A program made the position numbers and the translations under genes. A stretch of 64,000 nucleotides of DNA, from NCBI RefSeq assembly GCF_011516635.5, contig NZ_CP096255.1:8443501-8507500 (forward strand). Direction: 5' to 3'. Numbering within the stretch: position 1 is the first letter of the stretch; every line of letters starts with the position of its first letter. Positions 1 through 8,881 of this stretch are shown here, piece after piece. The stretch is from Bradyrhizobium barranii subsp. apii. GTDB lineage: Bacteria; Pseudomonadota; Alphaproteobacteria; Rhizobiales; Xanthobacteraceae. The notes below the pieces were generated by a model. The model was not told where the DNA came from. It saw only the letters and a list, made by a program, of their open reading frames with translations, and did not search any database.

Positions 1-78
1 TTGATATGTGCCGCTGCGGCCAAAAAGTATGTCCGCGGCAGCCGGGGCTCCTACGACCTGCTCGCGGGAGATTTTTGA
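1..78 (+). CDS. 3' end of an unidentified CDS (partial)
   Basis: Frame 1 reads open from the window edge to a TGA at 76-78, giving 25 residues that end in YVRGSRGSYDLLAGDF. The composition looks like a genuine protein tail, but 25 codons cannot identify a family, and an open frame of this length is not significant at this GC content. The gene on the other side (the SDR) is convergent, which would fit a real stop here. Confidence 0.3.
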   Translation: MICAAAAKKYVRGSRGSYDLLAGDF

Positions 79-130
79 AGCGGTCGGCACGGGGTGATGA
101 GTTCGTGGCTTCGGTCGTGAATCCACGTTT

Positions 131-967
131 CTAGCTCGCCCAGTTCTCGCGAAACTCGGGGAACAGCGTCAGGCCTCCGCAGGCGTAAATGGTCTGGCCC
201 GTGATGTAGCTGGCGTCATCCGAGGCGAGGAAGGCGAACACGGCGGCGATCTCTTCCGGCGTGCCGACCCGTCCCAGCGGAATGTGGCTGGTGACGACGC
301 CGCGCTTGACGGGATCACCGGTCCAGGCCGCGTTGATCGGCGTGTCGATCGCGCCCGGGCCGACCGCATTGACGCGAATGCCGCGGCCGGCGAATTCCAG
401 CGCCAGCGTGCGCGTCAGATTGGCGATGCCGCCCTTGCTGATCGAATAGGCGAGATAGCCCGGCTTCGGGATGATCTGGTGGACGCTGGAGCAGTTGATG
501 ATGCTGCCGCCTCCGCCGCGCGCGACGAAATGGGCAAGCGCCTTCTGCGCGCAGACCACGGCGCCGTTGAGATTGACGTCGATGATGCGGCGGTAGGTGT
601 CGATGTCGAGCGCCTCGCTCGGCGACTCCCGCTGGAAGCCGGCATTGTTGACGAGACAGTCGAGCCGCTTCCAGCGCGAAAGCACTGTCTCGAACATCGC
701 GGCGACCTCCTGCTCATTGCTGACATCGGCCCTGACGACGACATGATCGAGCTTGCCGTGGCCGCGGTCAGCCGATCCTGTCCTTGCGAGCGCGAGCGTC
801 TCCTCGGCCCTCTCGGGGTGATCGACATAGTTGATGGCGACGGTCGCGCCCTCCTGCGCGAGCCGAATGGCGATGGCGCGGCCGATGCCTTGCGAGGCAC
901 CGGTCACCAGCGCGTATTGGCCGACGAGGCGGGAGGAAAACGGGGTCGAGCGATCGGTCTGCGGCAT
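131..967 (-). CDS. SDR-family NAD(P)-dependent oxidoreductase
   Basis: A 278-residue classical short-chain dehydrogenase. It has the Rossmann glycine motif TGASQGIG at residues 22-29, the NNAG motif, a catalytic serine in NCSSVHQ, the YxxxK pair in AYSISKGG, and the usual PG-x-IDTPI stretch and C-terminal GQTIYACGGLT. It should oxidise or reduce a sugar, polyol or alcohol with NAD(P); resemblance to glucose 1-dehydrogenase-type SDRs does not fix the substrate. I chose the ATG at 967 because GGAGAAAGCTC places a Shine-Dalgarno sequence 7-8 bases upstream. The frame stays open upstream, but that reading is antisense to the permease gene. It lies 74 bp downstream of the NCS2 permease on the same strand, so the two may be co-transcribed. 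Confidence 0.88.
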   Translation of the reverse strand: MPQTDRSTPFSSRLVGQYALVTGASQGIGRAIAIRLAQEGATVAINYVDHPERAEETLALARTGSADRGHGKLDHVVVRADVSNEQEVAAMFETVLSRWKRLDCLVNNAGFQRESPSEALDIDTYRRIIDVNLNGAVVCAQKALAHFVARGGGGSIINCSSVHQIIPKPGYLAYSISKGGIANLTRTLALEFAGRGIRVNAVGPGAIDTPINAAWTGDPVKRGVVTSHIPLGRVGTPEEIAAVFAFLASDDASYITGQTIYACGGLTLFPEFRENWAS

Positions 968-1041
968 GAGCTTTCTCCGGGGATGCTTCATCATGGACGG
1001 AACCGGCGTTTTGTTCCATCCCGCTTGCGCATCGCAGGGAT

Positions 1042-2361
1042 TCACCCGGCGCGGCGCGCGAGCGGCGAGGTCAGGATCTGGTAGAGAATGATGGCGCCGA
1101 AGGTCGCCGTGCCGATCCCGCCGATCGTAAACGCGCCGAATTTGAACGTGAGGTCGCCGGCGCCCGCGGTCAGCGCCACGGCGACGGTGATCAGGTTCGC
1201 AGGATTGGCGAAATCCACCTTGTTCTCGACCCAGATCCGTCCGGCCATCGCGGCGATCAATCCGAACAGCACGATCGAGAGGCCGCCGATGACGGGGCCG
1301 GGAATCGACAGGATCAGTGCGCCGAACTTCGGCGAGAAGCCGAGCAGGATCGAGACCGTGGCCGCGAATGCAAACAACAGTGTCGAATAGACCTTCGTCG
1401 CCGCCATGACGCCGATGTTCTCGGCATAGGTGGTGACGCCGGTGCCGCCGCCGCAGGCCGCCACGATGGTCGCGAGGCTGTCGGCGAACAGGGCGCGGCC
1501 GAGATAGCCATCGAGGCTCCGGCCCGTCATCGCGCCGACGGCCTTGATGTGACCGAGGTTCTCGGCGACGAGGATGACCGCAACCGGCGCGATCAGAAAG
1601 ATTGCATCGGCCTGGAAGGTCGGCGTGGTAAAGCTTGGCATGCCCAACCACGGCGCGGCCGCGAGCTGCGCGAAGTCGATCGGCTTGCCGAAGCCGAGGC
1701 CGTTCGCGAACAGCAGGTACAGGAGATATCCGCCGATCGCACCGAGGATGATCGGCAGGCGGCGCCACAGGCCTGGAGCGGCAACGGCCACCACGCCGAT
1801 GATCAGAACCGTCGCGAGCCCGATCCAGGTGTCGAACGCGTTGACGCTCACCGCCTTGACCGCCACGGGCGCGAGATTGAGGCCGATCGCGGCGACCACG
1901 GCCCCGGTGACGGCCGGCGGCATCAGGCGCTCGACCCAGCCAACGCCGGACCACATCACGATCAGCGCGATCACACCGTAGAGCACGCCGGCGCCAACGA
2001 TGCCGCCGAGCGCGACGGAGAGATTTGGATTCGGCCCCTGCCCGGCATAGCCGGTGGCGGCGATGACGACGGCGATGAACGCGAAGCTCGAGCCGAGATA
2101 GCTCGGCACGCGCCCGGCGACGATGACGAAGAAGATCAGCGTGCCGATGCCGGAGAACAGGACCGCAACATTGGGATCGAACCCCATCAGCAACGGCGCG
2201 ATGATCGTCGAGCCCGACATTGCGACGCAATGCTGGAGACCGGAGACGACGGTCTGGCCCCATGACAGCCGTTCCTCCGGCATGATCACGCCCGAGGCCT
2301 TGAATTTCCAGCGCGGAAAATAGCTCTGCGGCTGCGCGTCCGAGCCCATCGTGGTTGTCAT
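1042..2361 (-). CDS. NCS2 nucleobase permease, RutG-like
   Basis: A 439-residue polytopic membrane protein of the nucleobase:cation symporter-2 family. It resembles E. coli RutG in length and in conserved blocks: PEERL near the N-terminus, GRVPSYLGSS, RLMPPAVTGAVV, LVAENLGH, GVTTYAENIGVMA and GFSPKFGALI. It probably imports uracil, another pyrimidine or a related cyclic ureide by proton symport across the inner membrane. No rut operon genes are adjacent; its neighbours are an SDR downstream and a divergent dctA. A GGGGGG tract lies just upstream of the ATG. Substrate is inferred: xanthine or uric-acid permeases are in the same superfamily, but the sequence is closer to the RutG/UraA branch. 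Confidence 0.88.
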   Translation of the reverse strand: MTTTMGSDAQPQSYFPRWKFKASGVIMPEERLSWGQTVVSGLQHCVAMSGSTIIAPLLMGFDPNVAVLFSGIGTLIFFVIVAGRVPSYLGSSFAFIAVVIAATGYAGQGPNPNLSVALGGIVGAGVLYGVIALIVMWSGVGWVERLMPPAVTGAVVAAIGLNLAPVAVKAVSVNAFDTWIGLATVLIIGVVAVAAPGLWRRLPIILGAIGGYLLYLLFANGLGFGKPIDFAQLAAAPWLGMPSFTTPTFQADAIFLIAPVAVILVAENLGHIKAVGAMTGRSLDGYLGRALFADSLATIVAACGGGTGVTTYAENIGVMAATKVYSTLLFAFAATVSILLGFSPKFGALILSIPGPVIGGLSIVLFGLIAAMAGRIWVENKVDFANPANLITVAVALTAGAGDLTFKFGAFTIGGIGTATFGAIILYQILTSPLARRAG

Positions 2362-2453
2362 ATTCCCCCCGTTGCGGTGCAGCGACTGATCTTCGTGCGA
2401 TCCGACAAAAATGTGATTGTCGCTTCTGCGGCGACCATCACATGATGCGAGTC

Positions 2454-2495
2454 ATGCAAGATTCAAAGCTTGCAAAATCCAGATCTTGCAGAATC
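2454..2495. promoter_or_regulatory. Candidate operator upstream of dctA
   Basis: TGCAAG (2455-2460) and CTTGCA (2469-2474) form a perfect 6-bp inverted repeat with an 8-bp spacer. CTTGCAAAATC (2469-2479) and CTTGCAGAATC (2485-2495) are direct repeats matching at 10 of 11 positions, 16 bp apart. The cluster lies 30-70 bp before the dctA start in the divergent region with the NCS2 permease. I saw no convincing sigma-54 -24/-12 element, although DctB/DctD-RpoN control is usual for rhizobial dctA. The binding protein is unknown. Confidence 0.4.
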
Positions 2496-2523
2496 AAAAT
2501 CAATGCGTTCCGGGGCACACACT

Positions 2524-3858
2524 ATGACACAAGTCGCGATCCAGCCAGCCGTCCATCGCCGGCATCAGCCCTGGTACAAGATCCTCTACATCCAGGTCCT
2601 GATCGCGATCGCACTCGGGGTGCTCATCGGCTATTTCTATCCTGATCTCGGCAAGGAGCTGAAGCCGCTCGGCGACGGCTTCATCGCGCTGATCAAGATG
2701 ATGATCGCGCCTGTGATCTTCTGCACCGTGGTGCACGGCATTTCCTCGATGGGCGACCTCAAGCGCGTCGGCCGGGTCGGGCTGAAGTCGCTGATCTATT
2801 TCGAGACGGTCTCGACCGTCGCGCTCGCCATCGGCCTGCTCGTCGGCGAGATTCTCCAGCCCGGGCACGGCTTCAACATCGATCCCGCCACGATCGATCC
2901 GAAGTCGGTCGCGACCTACGTCACCAAGGCCAAGGAGGAAGGCATCGTCGCCCATCTGATGGCGATCATTCCCGACAGCTATGTGGGCGCGATCGCGCGC
3001 GGCGACCTGCTTCAGGTGCTGCTGATCTCGATCCTGTCGGGCTTCGCCATCGCCTTCCTCGGCAAGGCCGGCGAGCCGATCGCGGAGGCGATCGACAAGG
3101 CCGCGAAAATGTTCTTCGGCATCATCCGCATCATCGTGCGCGTGGCGCCGATCGGCGCGTTCGGCGCGATGGCGTTCACCGTCGGCGCCTACGGCCTCGG
3201 CTCGCTGCTCAACCTCGCGGCCCTGATCGGCACGTTCTATCTCACCAGCATCCTGTTCGTGTTGATCGTGCTGGGCTCGATCGCGCGGCTCTCCGGCTTC
3301 TCGATCCTGCGCTTCATCGCCTACATCAAGGACGAACTCTTGATCGTGCTCGGCACCTCCTCGTCGGAAACGGTGCTGCCGCAGATGATCCAGAAGATGG
3401 AGCATCTCGGCGCCTCGCGCTCGGTGGTCGGCCTCGTCATTCCGACCGGCTACAGCTTCAACCTCGACGGCACCAACATCTACATGACGCTGGCGACGCT
3501 GTTCCTCGCGCAGGCGACCAACACCCATCTGACGATCTGGCAGGAGCTCGGCATTCTCGGCATCGCCATGATCACCTCGAAGGGCGCCTCGGGCGTGACC
3601 GGCGCCGGGTTCATCACGCTTGCCGCGACGCTCTCGATCGTTCCCGACATCCCGATCCAGTCGATCGCGATCCTGGTCGGGATCGACAAGTTCATGAGCG
3701 AGTGCCGCGCGCTGACCAACCTGATCGGCAACGGTATCGCCTGCGTCGTCATCAGCATCTCCGAAGGCGAGCTCGATCGCGAGGCTCTGCACGAGACCAT
3801 GGCTCATCCGCTGGAGATGGGCGAGGCGCTGGAACCGGGCGGCAGCGCGGCCTCGTAG
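2524..3858 (+). CDS. dctA: C4-dicarboxylate/proton symporter DctA
   Basis: About 444 residues of the dicarboxylate/amino acid:cation symporter (DAACS, SLC1-like) family. It imports succinate, fumarate and malate, the main carbon source of rhizobia in nodules. Visible family motifs are IKMMIAPVIFCTVVHGI, the serine-rich re-entrant segment LGTSSSETVLP, the NLDGTNIYM substrate/cation motif, and SKGASGVTGAGFITLAATL. I prefer the ATG at 2524 because DctA proteins normally begin shortly before the first helix (WYKILYIQ). Upstream TTG 2470 and ATG 2503 are in frame but lack a ribosome binding site and would place the start inside the repeat cluster. No dctB/dctD genes are in the window. Confidence 0.95.
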   Translation: MTQVAIQPAVHRRHQPWYKILYIQVLIAIALGVLIGYFYPDLGKELKPLGDGFIALIKMMIAPVIFCTVVHGISSMGDLKRVGRVGLKSLIYFETVSTVALAIGLLVGEILQPGHGFNIDPATIDPKSVATYVTKAKEEGIVAHLMAIIPDSYVGAIARGDLLQVLLISILSGFAIAFLGKAGEPIAEAIDKAAKMFFGIIRIIVRVAPIGAFGAMAFTVGAYGLGSLLNLAALIGTFYLTSILFVLIVLGSIARLSGFSILRFIAYIKDELLIVLGTSSSETVLPQMIQKMEHLGASRSVVGLVIPTGYSFNLDGTNIYMTLATLFLAQATNTHLTIWQELGILGIAMITSKGASGVTGAGFITLAATLSIVPDIPIQSIAILVGIDKFMSECRALTNLIGNGIACVVISISEGELDREALHETMAHPLEMGEALEPGGSAAS

Positions 3859-3883
3859 GCCGCGCCACGCAGCCGGTAGAGCC

Positions 3884-5479
3884 TCAGAGAGTCGCGTTGG
3901 CGACCAGCTCGACCCTGCGCGCGATCTCGATCGCCTGCAGGAACGCCTCGTCGTGACTGACCACGAGCAGCGCGCCGTCATAGGCCCTCAAGCCTGCCTC
4001 GACGGCTTCGATCGAGTCGATGTCGAGGTGATTGGTCGGCTCGTCCAGGATGAGCAGGGACGGCGGCGTCGACCCGCCTAGAACGCAGGCGAGGCCCGCA
4101 CGAAACAGCTGTCCGCCACTCAGGCTCCCCACGATCTGCGAGGCGGCATCGGCGCGAAACGCGAACCGGGCCAGAGCAGCATGGCACTCGTTCGCGCTCG
4201 CTTTCGGATTGAGACGCCCGAAATTGTCCAGGATGGAGATCGCGGGATCGAGCAGGCTGACCTTCTGGTCGAACACCGCGAAGTCCGGCCTGACCCGCAC
4301 GGTGCCCGCGAACGGGCGCAACTCGCCTGTGACGAGCTTGAGCAACGTTGTCTTGCCGGAACCATTCGGCCCGACGACCCCGACGCGCTCCGGGCCGACG
4401 AGCGTGAGTGAGAGATCGCGCAGGACCGGCTGCTCCGGCTGATAGCCGGCGTTGACGCGATCGAGCCATACCACCTCCCTGCCCGCCGGCAGGCCGGTCG
4501 GGGGCAGCTTGACCGACAGCGGCTGGCGAATCTCGACGCGCCGGCGAGCCGTGTCGACGGCCTCGATCGCCTCCGCGCGCCGCCGCTCGGCGATCTGCGC
4601 GGTCTTTCCGCCGCTGTCCTCGCTGCGGTCCTTGCGTGCACCGGCGAGAATGCGCGGCATGTCGCCCTTGGCGCGCTTCTTCCTGCCGCCGCTGTCCTTG
4701 CGCGCCTTGCGTTCCGCCGCCTCCTGCGCCTTGCCGTCGATCTCGGCGAGATGCTTCTCGGCATGCGCAAGGTCGTGCCTGACGGCGGCGAGCTCGATGG
4801 CCTTCTGCTCGCGGTAACTGCTCCAATTGCCGCCGTACCGTCTTGCCCCGAGCGATGTCATCTCGACGATGGCATCCATGGTCTCGAGCAGGTCGCGGTC
4901 GTGACTGACGACGATCGCCCCGCCCCGCCAGCCTGCGAGCAGGTCGACCACTGACTTACGTCCATCCCGATCGAGATTGTTGGTGGGCTCATCGAGCAGC
5001 AGGAAGTCCGGCTCGGCGAAGACCAGCGCGGCCAGACGGATCCGCGTGATCTGCCCGCCCGACAAACGATCCAGCTCCGTGTCGGTATCAGGATCGAACC
5101 CGACACGCGCGAGCGCGGACGCAAGCCGCGCTTCAAGCGTCCAGTCGACGTCGGTGACTTCGTCGGCGAATGCATCGCCCCGCTCGGCACGGCGAAGCAG
5201 CTCCAGCGCTGCGCGCGCGCCGAACAGATCGATCACCGCGGCGCCCGCAGGAAGCTGGACGTCCTGGCGGAGCATTCCCACGGTTCCGCTCACGAGAACG
5301 CGTCCCGCTTGGGGAATGTGCTCTCCGGTGATCGCAGCAAGCAGCGTTGTCTTGCCGACGCCGTTGCGGCCGACGAGACCAGCCCGTTCGGCACCAAATG
5401 TCAGGTTGAGGTCGGAAAGGAGAGGACGGCCGTCAGGCGTGGACAGCGAGAGGTTCGACAGAATGATCGATGCAGGCAT
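3884..5479 (-). CDS. ABC-F family ATPase
   Basis: A soluble protein of about 531 residues with two ABC ATPase domains and no membrane segments. The first domain has GRNGVGKTT, LSGGQ and LLLDEPTNNLD; the second has GPNGSGKTT, LSGGQ and LLILDEPTNHLD. The linker between them is long, charged and lysine/arginine-rich, as in ABC-F proteins that act on ribosomes. The likely role is translation modulation or ribosome rescue; antibiotic target protection is possible but unsupported. The ATG at 5479 is preferred over 5497 because CGGGGAATTCC precedes it. It converges with dctA (25 bp apart) and diverges from the TPR gene. Confidence 0.88.
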   Translation of the reverse strand: MPASIILSNLSLSTPDGRPLLSDLNLTFGAERAGLVGRNGVGKTTLLAAITGEHIPQAGRVLVSGTVGMLRQDVQLPAGAAVIDLFGARAALELLRRAERGDAFADEVTDVDWTLEARLASALARVGFDPDTDTELDRLSGGQITRIRLAALVFAEPDFLLLDEPTNNLDRDGRKSVVDLLAGWRGGAIVVSHDRDLLETMDAIVEMTSLGARRYGGNWSSYREQKAIELAAVRHDLAHAEKHLAEIDGKAQEAAERKARKDSGGRKKRAKGDMPRILAGARKDRSEDSGGKTAQIAERRRAEAIEAVDTARRRVEIRQPLSVKLPPTGLPAGREVVWLDRVNAGYQPEQPVLRDLSLTLVGPERVGVVGPNGSGKTTLLKLVTGELRPFAGTVRVRPDFAVFDQKVSLLDPAISILDNFGRLNPKASANECHAALARFAFRADAASQIVGSLSGGQLFRAGLACVLGGSTPPSLLILDEPTNHLDIDSIEAVEAGLRAYDGALLVVSHDEAFLQAIEIARRVELVANATL

Positions 5480-5685
5480 GGAATTCCCCGTGAGCAAGGC
5501 GGATGGGCGTTGCGGTCGGGGTGAAATCCATGGATGCGAAACTCCTGATTGATGTCTCGCTGATAATCCCGCCGGGCGCCGAGATCAAGGCGCATTCCGT
5601 GCGACGCGTCCGCGCCAATCAGCAAAGCATCACGAAGCTGTTGATGGACGCTGCATGGGGCATGCGGTAAGGGGCAAAAAACAAC

Positions 5686-6555
5686 GTGTCTCAACCAAGA
5701 GGCCATCTCTTGAGCGGCAAGCCGAATAGCCCCCTCGCCCAACTGCTTCAGCAAGCCTTTCTGGCGCTACGTGCAAAGCAGTTCGACATTGCAAGGCAGC
5801 TTGCGACCGAAGCCCTGAAATCAAATCGCACCGACCGGAATGCCGTGCTGATCCTCGCCCATGCCCTGCTCGGCCAGGAGCGTGCGGAGGAGGCGATTGC
5901 GCCGCTGGAGAAAGCCGCGAAGCGCAATAGCGATCCCGAAATCGAGACGCTGCTCGGCCATGTGCTGTGTGCCGCGCGGCGCAGAAGCGATGGACTGGCG
6001 CAACTGCGGCGAACCACAGCGCGCCGTCCGCCCTATCTGCCCGCGTTCCAGGAGCTGGCGGGCCAGCTTGCGAACGCCGGCGAGGTTGGCGAGGCGGTCG
6101 GGATGATCGAGCAAGCCCTCGCGCTCGCCCCGGCCAGCGTCGATCTGCAACTCGACCTTGGCCGCATGCATGTCCGGAATAACAATCGCGCCAAAGCGCG
6201 TACCGTGCTGACCGCGGCGCGCGCGATCGGGCCGGGACGCACCGGTATCCTGACCGAACTTGGCTGGGCCGAGCTTCTCGACGGCGCCTATGCGGAGGCC
6301 GCCGACACCTACCGTCACGCGCTCGGGCTTCGCCCGGACGACGCTCTCTCCCGCGCCAATCTCGCGATCTGCCTGATGGAGATGGGCGAACGCGATGGCG
6401 GCGAGGCGGCGCTGCGGTCCGTGTATGGCGGACGGCCGCAGATGCTCAGCCGCGCCGCCCTCACACTCGCCGCCTCGTCGCACGGCCGCTTCTTCTTCCG
6501 CCCGAGCGCCGCGGCGAAATTCCTGGGAGCCAGGCCCGAGCGGGCTACGCCCTGA
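5686..6555 (+). CDS. Tetratricopeptide-repeat protein
   Basis: A 289-residue alpha-helical repeat protein starting with GTG, preceded by GGTAAGGGG. Several 34-residue TPR units can be recognised, for example around residues 55-90, 125-160 and 195-235 (LGWAELLDGAYAEAADTYRHALGLRPDD). There is no signal peptide and no transmembrane segment, so it is probably a cytosolic scaffold. The partner is unknown. Its 3' end overlaps the convergent gene by 11 bases. Confidence 0.7.
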   Translation: MSQPRGHLLSGKPNSPLAQLLQQAFLALRAKQFDIARQLATEALKSNRTDRNAVLILAHALLGQERAEEAIAPLEKAAKRNSDPEIETLLGHVLCAARRRSDGLAQLRRTTARRPPYLPAFQELAGQLANAGEVGEAVGMIEQALALAPASVDLQLDLGRMHVRNNNRAKARTVLTAARAIGPGRTGILTELGWAELLDGAYAEAADTYRHALGLRPDDALSRANLAICLMEMGERDGGEAALRSVYGGRPQMLSRAALTLAASSHGRFFFRPSAAAKFLGARPERATP

Positions 6556-7264
6556 ATTTCCGCCGGTACAGACCCGGCTCGCGCTTCAGCGCGGCGCGCA
6601 GGGCGTGGACCTTCTGCGCTTCATCCTCGGTGAAGGCCGAGGTCTGCCGCGTCCAATCCTCACGCTTGACCGGAATGCATTGCGCGATCGGTGTGCCCTT
6701 GGGCAGCACGCCGCGAAAGCCCGTATTGTGCCAATGCGCCGGAAAGTGGATCCAGCTGTCGCGATAGCGATCGCAATCGACGAGGCCGCTCAGCGTGATG
6801 AACGGCAGGTCGAAGCGATTGACCGGATGGGTGAAGAACAGCGAATAGCCTTCCGGCGCCTCGATGGTCCAGAGATTGTGAAACTTGATGACGAAGCGAT
6901 CGGCCTCGAACAGCGGCGAGCCGGTGAGCTGGCCCTGATCGTGAAAGCTGATCGGCGAGCGCGGAAAATCGATCTCACCGCCGGGCGGGATGTCGTTGTC
7001 CCAGCTGATCTCGCCATCCTCGACCCTGATATCGCAGATTAGCGGGATCAGGAAACCGCATGTCATCGCGTCGATGAACGGCGGGCAGCGCTTAACCGTC
7101 TCGTCATCCTGCTGATTGAGGGCACTGAAGGCCGTGGTCGGCATCGCCTTGAGCCAGTCGGGAACGCCGAGATTCGCCGGCACCGGCTGCGGCAGCAGGC
7201 CTTCGAGTTCTCCGGGGCAGCGAAATTTGATCGCGAGCTTGTTGTTATTATTCTGCGAGGACAT
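6545..7264 (-). CDS. Conserved protein of unknown function (DUF6065-like)
   Basis: A 239-residue soluble protein with no catalytic motif that I recognise. The central part (IKFHNLWTIEAPEGYSLFFTHPVNR, followed by DLPF and a late GTPIAQCIPVKRE) has the layout of DUF6065-type proteins found in rhizobia and phages; this assignment is a recollection of the family pattern, not a search result. It lies 135 bp beyond the Rid-family gene on the same strand and could be the last gene of the flavoprotein operon or a separate unit. The gap 7265-7399 holds nothing else I can identify. Confidence 0.6.
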   Translation of the reverse strand: MSSQNNNNKLAIKFRCPGELEGLLPQPVPANLGVPDWLKAMPTTAFSALNQQDDETVKRCPPFIDAMTCGFLIPLICDIRVEDGEISWDNDIPPGGEIDFPRSPISFHDQGQLTGSPLFEADRFVIKFHNLWTIEAPEGYSLFFTHPVNRFDLPFITLSGLVDCDRYRDSWIHFPAHWHNTGFRGVLPKGTPIAQCIPVKREDWTRQTSAFTEDEAQKVHALRAALKREPGLYRRKFRA

Positions 7265-7399
7265 TGGGCATTCCAGCCGAGTCCCCTACTGATAAACGGA
7301 AACTGCGGCGCGTCAAAGCGCCGCAGCTAATCCAGACCATTACATCTTCGTCATGTTCGGATCGACGGCTCTCTTCACGGGCCCGTGAGAAGAGCGCAA

Positions 7400-7747
7400 T
7401 CAGCCCTTGAGCGCAGTGACCACCACCTCGATCAATGCACCGCCGCCGAGATCGGCAACGCCGACCGTGGCGCGCGCCGGTAGGTTGTCACCGAAGAATT
7501 CGGTCCAGACCGCGTCCATCTCCTTCTTCTTGGAAAGATCCGTGACGAAGATCGAGGTGCTGACGACGCGCGACCTGTCGGTGCCGGCTTCCTTCAGATA
7601 GCCGGCGATCTTGCCGAGGATGTTGCGGGTCTGGTCGCCCATGGACACGGAAGTGTCGTCGGCGATGGTACCGCCGATGAAGACGAAGCCGTTGGCCTCG
7701 ACGGCGCGGTGCATGATGGGCGTGCGGATGCTGCGGGTGATGCTCAT
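7400..7747 (-). CDS. Rid-family (YjgF/YER057c) enamine/imine deaminase
   Basis: A 115-residue single-domain Rid protein with the family hallmarks: an N-terminal segment leading to FVFIGGTIADD, and a C-terminal ARATVGVADLGGGALIEV block containing the RidA-type arginine. RidA-like proteins hydrolyse reactive enamines/imines to 2-oxo acids and ammonia. It starts 13 bp after the HcnC-like flavoprotein gene. That fits a partner that clears the imino acids which amino-acid oxidases release. Whether it is true RidA or another Rid subgroup cannot be decided here. Confidence 0.88.
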   Translation of the reverse strand: MSITRSIRTPIMHRAVEANGFVFIGGTIADDTSVSMGDQTRNILGKIAGYLKEAGTDRSRVVSTSIFVTDLSKKKEMDAVWTEFFGDNLPARATVGVADLGGGALIEVVVTALKG

Positions 7748-7759
7748 GATGTCCTCTTC

Positions 7760-8881
7760 TTAGAGCGTGGAAGGATGGAAACGGCCGATGCCGAGATCGC
7801 CGATTCGGGTCTGGGTGCCGCCATTGACGATCAACTCGGCCATCACGGCACCGGCGCCGGGGCCGAGCTGAAAACCGTGCAGCGAGAAGCCGAACTGATG
7901 ATAGAGGCCCTTGTGGCGGCTGCTTGGTCCGAACACGGGGATATCGTCCTTCATCTTCGCCTCGATGCCGGCCCAGGCGCGGACGATCGTCGCGCTGCGC
8001 ATCACCGGGAACAGCTCGAACACGGTGCGCGCGCTGATCGCGAGGCTCTTCCAGTCCAGCACGGTCTCGTTGCGATCCTGATAGGGCGTCGCCAGATGGC
8101 CGCCGCCAATCAGCACGGTGCCGTTGGAGAATTGCTTGAAGGACAGTTTGCGCCCGCGCAGGATCACGACGGGGTCGATGAAGTGCGGCACGCGCGAGGT
8201 GATCATCAGCATCGGCGCCACGGTCTCGACCGGAACGGGCTCGCCGAGTGCGGCCGCAATGTTTCCGGCCCAGGCGCCGGCGGCATTGACGAGCACCGGC
8301 GCGGCAAAGGTTTCAGTGCCGACATCGACGTGCCAGAGGCCGCCGCTCTGACGGATGTTGCTGGCCGCCATGCCCTCGCGCACGGTCGCGCCGAGCTGCT
8401 CGGCCTTGCGCCGGAACGCCGTCGTTGTCTGCGCCGGATTGGCGGCCCCATCGCGGCGCGACACCACGCCGCCCGGACATGTCTCAGCCACGGCCGGCAC
8501 CAGCCGCCGCAATTCAGTCGCGTCGATCAGCTCTTCATGGGTGAAGCCAAGCGCGTTCAGCTCGGCGACCCGCGCGCGGCAGACCGCGAGCTCCTCCTCG
8601 TTCTCCGCGACGAGAACCTGACCGTAACTCTCAAAGCTGCAATCGTCGTCGAGGAGATCGGTGATCTTCTCCCAGATCCCCATCGAGCGGATCGAGAGCG
8701 GGATTTCCGGGATGTGGCGCGCGAGCTGGCGGACGCCGCCGGCATTGACGCCGGAAGCATGGCGGCCGGCGTAGTCTTTCTCGATCAGCACCGGCTTCAT
8801 GCCGGCGAGGCACAGATGCAGCGCGGTCGAGCATCCGTGGATGCCGCCGCCGACGACGATCGCATCCACGTTTTGGGTCAT
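7760..8881 (-). CDS. FAD-dependent DAO-type oxidoreductase, HcnC/OoxB-like
   Basis: 373 residues with an N-terminal dinucleotide-binding motif (VVGGGIHGCSTALHL) and the DAO fold. The C-terminus has VRAWAGIEAKMKDDIPVFGP and GFSLHGFQLGPGAGAVMAELI, as in glycine, sarcosine or opine oxidase beta subunits. It likely oxidises an amino acid or N-alkyl amino acid, passing electrons to the HcnB-like partner. The ATG at 8881 overlaps the upstream stop by ATGA (8878-8881), which fixes the start. A longer upstream reading is antisense noise inside the partner gene. Substrate is not readable from sequence. Confidence 0.88.
   Translation of the reverse strand: MTQNVDAIVVGGGIHGCSTALHLCLAGMKPVLIEKDYAGRHASGVNAGGVRQLARHIPEIPLSIRSMGIWEKITDLLDDDCSFESYGQVLVAENEEELAVCRARVAELNALGFTHEELIDATELRRLVPAVAETCPGGVVSRRDGAANPAQTTTAFRRKAEQLGATVREGMAASNIRQSGGLWHVDVGTETFAAPVLVNAAGAWAGNIAAALGEPVPVETVAPMLMITSRVPHFIDPVVILRGRKLSFKQFSNGTVLIGGGHLATPYQDRNETVLDWKSLAISARTVFELFPVMRSATIVRAWAGIEAKMKDDIPVFGPSSRHKGLYHQFGFSLHGFQLGPGAGAVMAELIVNGGTQTRIGDLGIGRFHPSTL

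Noticed and set aside
131..2263. A 710-residue open frame on the minus strand
   Set aside because: Only its last 278 residues are protein-like (the SDR). The rest is an arginine-rich antisense/out-of-frame reading of the permease gene.
2500..3981. A 493-residue open frame antisense to dctA
   Set aside because: Composition is Arg/Asp/His-rich with no domain, typical of antisense frames in GC-rich genes; dctA on the other strand is unambiguous.
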